A stretch of 5,232 bases of DNA from Weeksellaceae bacterium (GTDB lineage: Bacteria; Bacteroidota; Bacteroidia; Flavobacteriales; Weeksellaceae): NCBI GenBank assembly GCA_022701475.1, contig JAKOOI010000411.1, positions 1-5,232 on the forward strand, in the 5' to 3' direction. Made by a program: the position numbers and the translations under genes. Positions 1 through 4,922 of the stretch are shown one piece after another (the first letter of the stretch is position 1; the number at the start of each line of letters is the position of its first letter). The notes under the pieces were generated by a model. The model was not told where the DNA came from. It did not search any database and saw nothing but the letters and a program-made list of their open reading frames with translations.

Positions 1-44
1 AAATCAAGAAAATAGAAGCCGACGCCGCCAAAACCAAAAACTAG
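1..44 (+). CDS. Probable 3' end of an upstream gene (partial)
   Basis: Reading from base 3, the sequence gives IKKIEADAAKTKN and then a TAG stop at 42-44. The codons (GCC, GAC, ACC) resemble those of the genes downstream, and the other two forward frames look less protein-like. A charged Lys/Ala-rich tail is common at protein C-termini but does not identify a family. The gap to the next start is 43 bp, so the two genes could be cotranscribed. Thirteen codons cannot prove coding, so this is a best guess. Confidence 0.4.
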   Translation, partial: IKKIEADAAKTKN

Positions 45-87
45 GCGCTGCTTTGTTCTGCCTGATCACAACCGATAAAACCAGCCG

Positions 88-606
88 ATGAATTTTTCAG
101 TTCAACCTGTATTAGAAAATCAGCAGTATCAGTTAGTCCCTTTACAGCAAGGGGACTTTGAGGCTTTATATGAAGTGGCTTCTGACCCGGAAGTATGGAA
201 ACAGCATCCCAACAGAGACCGCTTCAGGAGAGAAGTGTTTCAGACCTTTTTTCAGGGAGCCCTCAAAAGCGGTGGTGCCTTTACAATCGTTGAAAAAACA
301 ACCGGCGAGATCCTGGGCAGTACCCGTTTCTATGATTATGATGAACAAAGCAACAGTATTTTTATCGGGTATACGTTTTACGGCACAAAATCCTGGGGCA
401 GGAAAATCAATCCGCAGATCAAGAAACTGATGCTGGATTATATCTTTCAGTTTGTCGGTACCGTGTACTTCCATGTAGGGAAAAACAATCTCCGTTCGCG
501 TACGGCCATGGAAAGGCTGGGTGCGGAAAACATCGGCGAGCATGAAGTGGCCTACTTCGGAGAACCTTCCCGGATCAATATCTTATACCGGATCCAAAAT
601 AAATAA
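88..606 (+). CDS. GNAT-family N-acetyltransferase (RimJ/RimL-like)
   Basis: A 172-aa protein of normal length for the single-domain Acetyltransf_3 branch of the GNAT superfamily, cytosolic enzymes that transfer acetyl from acetyl-CoA to an amine. Residues 10-40 carry the N-terminal strand and helix (LVPLQQGDFEALYEVASDPEVW). Residues 74-99 are the central strands (EILGSTRFYDYD, IFIGYTFYG). Residues 101-122 take the place of the CoA pyrophosphate loop and following helix (KSWGRKINPQIKKLMLDYIF). This is the WG..iNP..K form seen in this branch rather than the textbook QxxGxG. Residues 127-148 (YFHVGKNNLRSRTAMERLGA) form the conserved strand and helix that end the fold. The ATG at 88 is the only sensible start; no Shine-Dalgarno is visible, as is usual in Bacteroidetes. 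The stop lies 3 bp before the cupin start, so the two are almost certainly cotranscribed. The substrate cannot be told from sequence; small amines, an antibiotic or a protein N-terminus are all possible. Confidence 0.9.
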   Translation: MNFSVQPVLENQQYQLVPLQQGDFEALYEVASDPEVWKQHPNRDRFRREVFQTFFQGALKSGGAFTIVEKTTGEILGSTRFYDYDEQSNSIFIGYTFYGTKSWGRKINPQIKKLMLDYIFQFVGTVYFHVGKNNLRSRTAMERLGAENIGEHEVAYFGEPSRINILYRIQNK

Positions 607-609
607 TTT

Positions 610-981
610 ATGAAAAAATTTAAAATCCAACAGACTCCGTTTATCGTCCCGACGACCGACGGAAAACTGATCGAAGAGCATTGGGGAAATTCCACCGGAA
701 CCTCAGACGTTTCCATTGCGCATATGATTGCCCCGGCAGGATGGAGCGAGCCCCATCAGACCCCTGAGTTTGATGAATTCACCTTTATCATTTCAGGAAA
801 AAAGCAATTCGAGATCGACGGTGAAACCGTAGTGCTGGAAAAGGGCCAGAGCATCAGGATCGAAAAGGGTGCCCGCATCCGGTACAGCAACCCGTTCCCG
901 GAAGAATGCGAGTATCTTTCCATCTGTCTTCCTGCATTTTCTGTAGAATCGGTACACCGCGCAGTGGAAGGCGTAGACTGA
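610..981 (+). CDS. Small single-domain cupin protein
   Basis: A 123-aa protein with one cupin barrel and no signal peptide, so cytosolic. Cupin motif 1 is visible at residues 44-63 (GWSEPHQTPEFDEFTFIISG). His49 and Glu56 are present, and Glu56 sits exactly six residues before Gly63. The second His of HxH is Thr51. Motif 2 at 85-94 (EKGARIRYSN) keeps Gly87 and Asn94 but has Ile90 where the metal-binding His belongs. Two of the four usual metal ligands are therefore missing, and the protein may bind metal weakly or act as a non-catalytic ligand-binding cupin. It starts 3 bp after the acetyltransferase stop and is followed by a probable terminator at 1023-1069, so it looks like the last gene of the operon. 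Such stand-alone cupins are often annotated only as cupin domain-containing protein. I see nothing that gives the ligand. Confidence 0.88.
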   Translation: MKKFKIQQTPFIVPTTDGKLIEEHWGNSTGTSDVSIAHMIAPAGWSEPHQTPEFDEFTFIISGKKQFEIDGETVVLEKGQSIRIEKGARIRYSNPFPEECEYLSICLPAFSVESVHRAVEGVD

Positions 982-986
982 TGATA

Positions 987-1034
987 ATGTAACAATGTAA
1001 CAATGTAACAGTGTATCAATGTAACAGTGTAACA
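987..1034 (+). repeat. Tandem array of 8-bp units, ATGTAACA orientation (6 copies)
   Basis: Six consecutive 8-bp units with no gaps: ATGTAACA three times, then GTGTATCA, ATGTAACA and GTGTAACA. The array begins 6 bp after the cupin stop. Its last units form the left arm of the terminator-like hairpin at 1023-1069. Two more degenerate units in the same orientation are at 1102-1117 (ATGTAAGG, ATGTAATC). The reverse-complement unit TGTTACAT forms a second array at 1312-1391. Confidence 0.9.
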
Positions 1035-1069
1035 ATTGGTTTTTCCTATTGATTGTCGCACTGTTTTTT
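1023..1069 (+). terminator. Probable rho-independent terminator of the GNAT-cupin operon
   Basis: AACAGTGTAACAAT at 1023-1036 pairs with ATTGTCGCACTGTT at 1052-1065, giving 12 Watson-Crick pairs, one G-U and one mismatch around a 15-nt loop. The T-run continues to 1069 (six Ts at 1064-1069). The left arm is made from the 8-bp repeat. The position, about 40 bp after the cupin stop, fits the end of that operon. The stem is only moderately GC-rich, so its strength is uncertain. Confidence 0.55.
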
Positions 1070-1311
1070 ATTTCAGCATTTGTCCGTGCCCGGTTGATGT
1101 GATGTAAGGATGTAATCATCTGAAGGTATAGCAATGGCTATCCCGGTAACATCTGTATTGTTTCTGTTTCGATATTTAGCCGGTTAGTGTAACGTTCCGA
1201 TATAATAGTCTTACGACAGAATAACATCAATCCAGCATGAACATAACGGTGCACTGTCATTAGGGTCGGTACACTGATCTATCAACCATTTATGTTATTG
1301 CATCTATATAT
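1035..1311. other. Intergenic stretch between the two repeat arrays, no gene seen
   Basis: After the terminator-like hairpin, this stretch has frequent stops in all frames and no open frame that reads like a protein. It holds two degenerate ATGTAA-type units at 1102-1117 and scattered GTAACAT or TAACATC pieces, which may be decayed copies of the 8-bp repeat. I see no convincing promoter pair, tRNA or known RNA motif. Confidence 0.6.
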
Positions 1312-1391
1312 GATTACATGCAAACATTGTTACATTAATAGATCGCTACATTGTTACATTGCTACATCGCTACATTATTACATTGTTTTAT
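1312..1391 (-). repeat. Tandem array of 8-bp units, TGTTACAT orientation (10 units)
   Basis: Ten consecutive 8-bp steps stay in register: GATTACAT, GCAAACAT, TGTTACAT, TAATAGAT, CGCTACAT, TGTTACAT, TGCTACAT, CGCTACAT, TATTACAT, TGTTTTAT. The TACAT core is kept in seven of the ten, while the first three bases vary. This is the reverse complement of the unit at 987-1034, so the two arrays face each other across 277 bp. The downstream edge overlaps the predicted -33 element of the lipoprotein promoter. Confidence 0.85.
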
Positions 1392-1413
1392 TGCTGCAAA
1401 TTTCGTAAGTTCG
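1383..1413 (+). promoter_or_regulatory. Candidate Bacteroidetes promoter for the lipoprotein gene
   Basis: TTG at 1383-1385 is followed after 20 nt by TAAGTTCG at 1406-1413, one base off the Bacteroidetes -7 consensus TAnnTTTG and with the expected spacing. Transcription would start near 1419-1421, giving an AT-rich leader of about 30 nt before the ATG at 1449. The -33 element lies inside the last two units of the 8-bp repeat array. This is a consensus match read by eye. Confidence 0.5.
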
Positions 1414-1448
1414 CGGAAATTTTTAAGGATCAGAAAAAAACTTAAACT

Positions 1449-1826
1449 ATGAGAAACAAATTTTCAGCAGCTCTTTTGCTGGGCATTACGCTGTCTGCAA
1501 CTTCATGCGCAACCATCCTCACCGGAACCAAAGACAAGATTACATTCAATTCCACACCGGAAGGAGCCAAAGTATTCCACAAAGGCGTTGAGAAGTGTAC
1601 CACTCCGTGTACGGCGGAAATCCCGAGATCACTGAGCAGGCAGACCGTAACGCTTGAAAAAGAAGGGTTCGCGAGCAAAGAAATGAAACTTACCAAAAAA
1701 TTTAATCCGGTAACTTTGGTCAATATCCTTTTGGGTGGAGCCATCGGTGTAGGAATAGACTGTGCTACAGGTTCCCTTACCAAATATTCCCCGCAAGCCT
1801 ATCAGGTAGAATTGGAAGCAAAATAA
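1449..1826 (+). CDS. Small lipoprotein with PEGA-like domain
   Basis: A 125-aa protein. Residues 1-19 are a lipoprotein-type signal peptide (RNK, then a hydrophobic stretch), ending at Cys20 in ATSCATI. The -3 residue is Ala rather than the more usual Leu, but the CATI..GT start is typical of a family of small Bacteroidetes lipoproteins. Residues 30-85 resemble a PEGA domain, a beta-sandwich found in surface proteins: ITFNSTPEGAKVFHKG, then TP at 52-53, then VTLEKEGFASKEM. Cys50 and Cys54 (CTTPC) could form a disulfide in the periplasm. Residues 87-107 (NPVTLVNILLGGAIGVGIDC) are a Gly-rich hydrophobic segment that may insert in the membrane, and a short polar tail follows. It is probably a single-gene unit, with its own candidate promoter upstream and a hairpin after the stop. 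8-bp repeats flank it on both sides. Its function is unknown; anchoring or envelope maintenance is inference. Confidence 0.85.
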   Translation: MRNKFSAALLLGITLSATSCATILTGTKDKITFNSTPEGAKVFHKGVEKCTTPCTAEIPRSLSRQTVTLEKEGFASKEMKLTKKFNPVTLVNILLGGAIGVGIDCATGSLTKYSPQAYQVELEAK

Positions 1827-1830
1827 TAAA

Positions 1831-1911
1831 ATGTACCAGTTTACTCATGTAACAGCGTAACAATGACAATCCATTTAATTGATCTATTGTTACACTGTTA
1901 CATTGCTACAT
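1831..1911. repeat. Head-to-head 8-bp repeat cluster in the convergent gap
   Basis: Forward units at 1831-1870 are ATGTACCA, GTTTACTC, ATGTAACA, GCGTAACA and the decayed ATGACAAT. After 17 bp, inverted units follow at 1888-1911: TGTTACAC, TGTTACAT, TGCTACAT. These are the same two orientations, in the same order, as in the gap before the lipoprotein gene. The last inverted unit reaches base 1911, the final base of the hydrolase stop codon on the minus strand. Confidence 0.85.
1847..1903. terminator. Long hairpin between convergent genes, candidate bidirectional terminator
   Basis: Bases 1847-1865 pair with 1885-1903 with a single C-A mismatch (1856/1894) and one G-U (1865/1885). CAAT 1867-1870 can also pair with ATTG 1878-1881, leaving a 7-nt loop. 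The hairpin sits between the stop of the plus-strand lipoprotein gene (1826) and the stop of the minus-strand hydrolase (1911), where a shared terminator is expected. Leaving on the minus strand, the hairpin is followed by a T-rich stretch (complement of 1821-1834). The plus side has only a weak T-rich tail (ATTATTT at 1910-1916). Confidence 0.5.
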
Positions 1912-2654
1912 TATTTAAGGATCTCTTTCAAGAACATCAGCGTGTGGTTCCAGGCTCTTTTCGCCATCACGGGATTGTAGTCCGGTGACTTCGGATCGGT
2001 AAACGTATGTTTGGAATGGGCGTAGGTAATAATCTGCCAGTCGGCGTTTCCGTCATTCATCTCCTTGATCAGGTTATTATAATCTTCCGGCGTTACGCTT
2101 TGGTCATCTGCAGGGTTTTCTACCAGTATTTTTGTTGAAACAGGCCCGTTCAGTCTCGACTGGTCTTTTCCGATGCTTCCGTGGATCGAAACAACACCTG
2201 CTACCGGTAATTTTCCCCTTGCCGATTCCAGTGCGCCGGTTCCTCCGAAGCAATAGCCGATTACCGCAATGCGGTCAGGAACTGCTCCGTTTTTCTTCAG
2301 TTGTTCTAAGGCAAGTGTTATTCTCTTCTGGTAAGCCTCATAATTTTTTTTATAATATCCTGAAGTTTTTGCCGCGGCTGCATTATCGGCAGGAATATTT
2401 CCTTCTCCGTAAATATCCGCTACAAAAGCAATGTATCCCTGTTTTTCAAGTTCTGCAGCGGCATTTTTTGCTTCGTCATCAATGCCTTTCCACGCGGGAA
2501 GAACCAGTACGCCGGGCAATTTTTTACCTGCGTTGGAGGTCACCAGGCCGTTCAGTTTCTGGGTCCCGTCCTGATAGGTAACCGGTTTTAATTGTTGGCT
2601 GAATAATGCTGCCGATGCCAGTAAAGCAGCACTCATAAAGATAGATTTTGTCAT
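1911..2654 (-). CDS. Secreted dienelactone hydrolase-family protein
   Basis: A 247-aa alpha/beta-hydrolase, a normal length for the DLH family, which hydrolyses ester or lactone bonds with a Cys-Asp-His triad. Residues 1-19 (MTKSIFMSAALLASAALFS) form a signal peptide that probably ends before Gln20, so the mature enzyme should be periplasmic or exported. Visible landmarks are the first strand VLVLPAWKG (49-57), the nucleophile loop GYCFGG with Cys135, the Asp loop PADDQSV with Asp184 as the likely acid, and HSKHTFTDP with His216 as the likely base. The triad is complete. The frame is open back to base 2798, but the ATG at 2652-2654 puts the signal peptide at the N-terminus and has an AT-rich leader, so I prefer it. 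It converges on the lipoprotein gene and appears monocistronic. The true substrate is unknown: most bacterial DLH-family proteins are not proven dienelactone hydrolases. Confidence 0.9.
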   Translation of the reverse strand: MTKSIFMSAALLASAALFSQQLKPVTYQDGTQKLNGLVTSNAGKKLPGVLVLPAWKGIDDEAKNAAAELEKQGYIAFVADIYGEGNIPADNAAAAKTSGYYKKNYEAYQKRITLALEQLKKNGAVPDRIAVIGYCFGGTGALESARGKLPVAGVVSIHGSIGKDQSRLNGPVSTKILVENPADDQSVTPEDYNNLIKEMNDGNADWQIITYAHSKHTFTDPKSPDYNPVMAKRAWNHTLMFLKEILK

Positions 2655-2683
2655 ACAATTAATTTTTAGGAGCTTTATCCCGC

Positions 2684-2729
2684 TTTCCGCTGCAATCTTT
2701 TTTTGCAAAAAAGGATTTCCGCTGCAATC
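2684..2729. repeat. 14-bp direct repeat flanking a T6GCA6 dyad upstream of the hydrolase
   Basis: TTTCCGCTGCAATC occurs at 2684-2697 and again, identically, at 2716-2729, a 32-bp period. Between them at 2699-2712 is the perfect dyad TTTTTTGCAAAAAA. The set lies 30-75 bp before the hydrolase start, in its probable leader or promoter zone. Period and symmetry would fit an operator with two same-facing sites about three helical turns apart, but a dispersed intergenic repeat is equally possible. No good TAnnTTTG promoter pair is visible on the minus strand here. Confidence 0.65.
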
Positions 2730-2870
2730 GGGGCTATGCCGGTGCTGATCAGTACAAAAACCGTGCTCCGGTACAAATATCCGGAATATTAATTTCATGA
2801 TCAGAATCCTTTATTCTGAAACCTTTTATCCGGACAAAAATTTCAAAACTCCGTAAAAGTTAATATACAA

Positions 2871-3007
2871 CCTCAAGCCCCGGCGAGGCAACCTAGATCA
2901 GCATAGGGCAAAGCCATATGGCATCACCACAAGAGTAAACCCGAAACAAGAAAGGTACACAAACCAGGCCCAAAGATAGGGCTTATACCAGCCTCATAGG
3001 CAGCCCC
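2871..3007. other. GC-richer, hairpin-dense island of unknown nature
   Basis: This part of the 380-bp gap 2655-3034 differs from the AT-rich sequence on both sides. It contains many short dyads: CCTC/GAGG (2871-2874, 2885-2888), the palindrome GCCATATGGC (2913-2922), GCCC/GGGC (2968-2971, 2979-2982) inside GGTA/TACC (2954-2957, 2986-2989), and GCCT/AGGC (2991-2994, 2998-3001). AGCCCC occurs at 2876-2881 and again at 3002-3007. One plus frame is open for 40 codons (2857-2976) but has no ATG or TTG start. It could be a structured RNA, a dispersed repeat or a gene relic; I do not recognise it. Confidence 0.4.
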
Positions 3008-3034
3008 ATGGCGAATGAATAGTATAAATTTTCT

Positions 3035-3370
3035 TTATTCAACACATTCTTTCCAGGAAAGCAGTATTTCTTTCCAGTCTTCCAATGGAATGAGTTTTTT
3101 AGCATGACCTTCCTGCCACAATTCAAAATGGGTGGGTGTTATTTCCGCAAACCAATGATTTCCCAGGCCGGTTCCGTGATCCGGATCTTCTATTTCCGAG
3201 AAGCGTCCTGCCAGGGCAAGATCAATATCTGAGACAAAATCATCAACATCATCCGGATGCCTGAAAAAGAAGATGTAATTGGCAATCGGGTCTCCGGAAA
3301 TAGTTCCAAAAAATCTCTCGGGTGATTTTTGCATGGTCAAGCCATATTTTTCTACTATCTTATGATTCAC
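3035..3370 (-). CDS. Hypothetical protein, 111 aa, GTG start
   Basis: I do not recognise this family. The product is small, soluble and acidic, with no signal peptide or membrane segment. Visible parts are an N-terminal basic stretch, a strand-like NYIFFF at 31-36, an acidic helix HPDDVDDFVSDIDLALAGR at 38-56, and a Trp-rich C-terminus (NHWFAEITPTHFELW 71-85; LEDWKEILLSWKE 96-108). This last part suggests a strand pair followed by a closing helix. The start is uncertain. GTG at 3368-3370 gives 111 aa, while the first ATG is at 3332-3334 (99 aa); no ATG lies between the upstream stop and the GTG. The upstream nuclease-domain gene ends 21 bp away on the same strand and in the same reading frame, so the two are probably cotranscribed. 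Coding is supported by an open, well-composed frame and normal codon use. No function is claimed. Confidence 0.7.
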   Translation of the reverse strand: MNHKIVEKYGLTMQKSPERFFGTISGDPIANYIFFFRHPDDVDDFVSDIDLALAGRFSEIEDPDHGTGLGNHWFAEITPTHFELWQEGHAKKLIPLEDWKEILLSWKECVE

Positions 3371-3391
3371 GATTCTGGAATGTCTGAATGG

Positions 3392-3823
3392 TTAGTGAGG
3401 TTTATAAAAGACATATTGCTCATTTTCAAAGTATGCATGAATATGCTGCAGCCCGTTCGTTAAAACAATTTCCTTTGCTCCGATAATGGAATTGTAGCGG
3501 GCGGTCTGTTCAAAGGTAGCCTGGGTAAGCTTAACCTGCGGTGCTTTGCATTCGACCAGGATTTTTGGGCGGGTTTTTTCCGTAACCAGCAGGTCGATCC
3601 TTTTCGTAAGGCCGTTCAGTACAATTTTTTTTTCCGTGATGAGGGCAGAGACCGCATAGCCTTTTACTGTAAGATAATACCGGATCCAGTGCTGGCGCAC
3701 CCATTCTTCCGGCGTAAGCAAAAGGTGGGTTTTGCGGACCGGATCATAAATAAAAAACTTATCTTTGTCACGCCTGAAAGTAAAATCAAAACGGTCCTGA
3801 AAATTCAGTGTTGGAAGCTCCAT
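3392..3823 (-). CDS. Free-standing HsdR N-terminal-type (PD-(D/E)XK) nuclease-domain protein
   Basis: A 143-aa protein matching the N-terminal nuclease domain of type I restriction R subunits (HSDR_N family), with no helicase part following. After an N-terminal block (DKFFIYDPVRKTHLLLTPEEWVRQHW, 21-46), the active-site pattern is present: Asp77 in KRIDLLV, Glu91-x-Lys93 in LVECKAP, and Gln106-xxx-Tyr110 (QTARY), the QxxxY signature of RecB/HsdR-type nucleases. All key residues are intact, so catalysis is possible but unproven. The open frame extends to a TTG at 3854-3856 inside holA. I chose the ATG at 3821-3823 because MELPTLNF matches the N-terminus I expect for this family and avoids the overlap. 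There are no hsdM or hsdS genes here, so it is not part of a visible restriction system. From memory, similar short proteins sit beside holA in other flavobacteria, which suggests a housekeeping DNA role rather than defence. Confidence 0.85.
   Translation of the reverse strand: MELPTLNFQDRFDFTFRRDKDKFFIYDPVRKTHLLLTPEEWVRQHWIRYYLTVKGYAVSALITEKKIVLNGLTKRIDLLVTEKTRPKILVECKAPQVKLTQATFEQTARYNSIIGAKEIVLTNGLQHIHAYFENEQYVFYKPH
3760..3767 (+). promoter_or_regulatory. Candidate -7 element for holA
   Basis: TATCTTTG is an exact match to the Bacteroidetes -7 consensus TAnnTTTG, 63 bp before the holA ATG and inside the nuclease-domain gene on the other strand. The nearest TTTG (3731-3734) is 25 nt upstream, longer than the usual 19-21, so the -33 part is weak. 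It overlaps codons for the conserved DKDKFF stretch of the opposite gene, so the match may be chance. Confidence 0.35.
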
Positions 3824-3830
3824 TAGTAAG

Positions 3831-4868
3831 ATGAAAGAATTAGATACAATCCTCAAAAATATTAAAAATAAAGAAGTTTTGCCGATTTATTTTTTCCACG
3901 GAGAAGAACCGTATTTTATCGATCGTGCCGTAAAAGCCCTGGAACACGGCTTCCTGACTGAAGATGAGAAAGCCTTCAACCAGACAGTGGTTTACGGAAA
4001 AGATACCGGCTATCCCGAGGTCCTCTCCCTGGCCCGGCAGTTCCCGATGATGGGTGATAAGCAGGTCATTATTGTCAAGGAAGCGCAGGATCTCAGGCTC
4101 GGGGACAGCGAAAGCAGGGCATTGGAAGCCTATGTGGAAAATCCCGTGCCCTCCACAGTACTGGTATTTTCCCACAAACATAAAAAACTGGACAGCCGGA
4201 AAAAAGTCACCAAATCCCTCGAAAAAACCGGTGCCCTTTTTCTGAGCGAACCGGTGCGGGACAGCAACCTGGCCAAATGGATTGCCGATGAATGTACCCG
4301 TCTGAAAATAAAGACCGCCCCGGGAATTTCCCAGCTGCTGGCAGAATATCTTGGAAACGACCTTTCCAGGATAGCCAATGAGCTCAAAAAACTTAAGATG
4401 ATCCTCAGGGAAGGAGAGGTCCTGGACGGTACCCTCATTGAAAACCACGTCGGGATCAGCAAAGAATACAATGTCTTTGAACTTCAGAAAGCACTGGGAA
4501 CAAAGAATGCCGATGCCGCTTTCAAAATTGCCCACTATATGGGAAAAAACCCGAAAAATAATCCCTTTGTCATGATGCTCTCCAGCCTGTACAACTATTT
4601 TTCGAATATCATCATTTACAATACCATGGCCGGACAGCCCCAGCAGGTCATTGCCGCCCAGCTGGGAGTAAATCCTTACTTTATAAAAGATTATGCCGAA
4701 GCCGCAAGGCTGTATCCGCTGAAGCACGCTACCCGGGTCATCTCCATCCTGCGGGAATTCGATATGAAAGGAAAAGGTCTCGGTGCAGCCAATATGAATG
4801 AGGCGGAACTTATTAAGGAACTTGTATACAAGATTATTTATGTAGACCGGATCAAAATGAAGGTATAA
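3831..4868 (+). CDS. holA: DNA polymerase III subunit delta
   Basis: A 345-aa protein, the normal length for HolA, the delta subunit of the clamp loader, which opens the beta sliding clamp during DNA loading. Domain I (about 1-140) begins with PIYFFHGEEPYFIDRAV (18-34), a hallmark of the family, and includes ARQFPMMGDKQVIIVKEA (68-85) and STVLVFSHKHKKLDSRK (108-124). Domain II carries SNLAKWI (145-151) and LLAEYLGNDLSRIANELKKL (169-188). GISKEYNVFELQKALG (208-223) leads to the helical C-terminal collar domain, ending MNEAELIKELVYKII (322-336). As usual for delta, there is no Walker A motif in domain I. The ATG at 3831 gives the expected N-terminus; no Shine-Dalgarno is visible. The gene is divergent from the nuclease-domain gene, with 7 bp between starts, so its promoter must lie within that gene. 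Its product is expected to be essential and cytosolic. Confidence 0.96.
   Translation: MKELDTILKNIKNKEVLPIYFFHGEEPYFIDRAVKALEHGFLTEDEKAFNQTVVYGKDTGYPEVLSLARQFPMMGDKQVIIVKEAQDLRLGDSESRALEAYVENPVPSTVLVFSHKHKKLDSRKKVTKSLEKTGALFLSEPVRDSNLAKWIADECTRLKIKTAPGISQLLAEYLGNDLSRIANELKKLKMILREGEVLDGTLIENHVGISKEYNVFELQKALGTKNADAAFKIAHYMGKNPKNNPFVMMLSSLYNYFSNIIIYNTMAGQPQQVIAAQLGVNPYFIKDYAEAARLYPLKHATRVISILREFDMKGKGLGAANMNEAELIKELVYKIIYVDRIKMKV
3854..3861 (-). promoter_or_regulatory. Candidate -7 element for the nuclease-domain gene
   Basis: On the minus strand this reads TATTTTTG, an exact TAnnTTTG match, 30 bp upstream of the ATG at 3823 and inside the start of holA. Transcription would begin near 3847, leaving a leader of about 24 nt. 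No clear TTG -33 element lies 19-21 nt further upstream, so support is partial. The A-rich early holA codons could produce this match by chance. Confidence 0.35.
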
Positions 4869-4922
4869 CAAAAAATAGTTAGGAAAAGGTCCATGATGAG
4901 CAGCCCATCTACGTTCCTCTAT

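Noticed and set aside
756..1134. Minus-strand open frames opposite the cupin and across the first repeat array
   Set aside because: Their translations are repeats of CYIVTLLH-type peptides, produced by reading the 8-bp array, plus antisense cupin sequence.
987..1391. CRISPR array
   Set aside because: Units are 8 bp, contiguous and degenerate, with no unique spacers of 25-40 bp and no cas genes.
1442..1783. Minus-strand open frame of 113 codons opposite the lipoprotein
   Set aside because: The plus strand has a signal peptide, a lipobox-like Cys and a PEGA-like domain; the minus frame shows no protein features.
2132..2581. Plus-strand open frame of 149 codons inside the hydrolase
   Set aside because: It is antisense to a clear alpha/beta-hydrolase and its Arg/Leu/Phe/Ser-rich product is typical of a shadow frame.
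2655..2798. N-terminal extension of the hydrolase to base 2798
   Set aside because: It would bury the signal peptide 48 residues inside, and the extra residues run through the direct repeat and dyad and do not look like protein.
3392..3823. Type I restriction-modification locus
   Set aside because: Only an N-terminal nuclease domain is present; there is no helicase, methylase or specificity gene nearby.
3824..3856. TTG start for the nuclease-domain gene inside holA
   Set aside because: It gives 11 extra residues with a rare start codon and a 26-bp overlap with holA, while a standard ATG exists at 3823 with the expected N-terminus.
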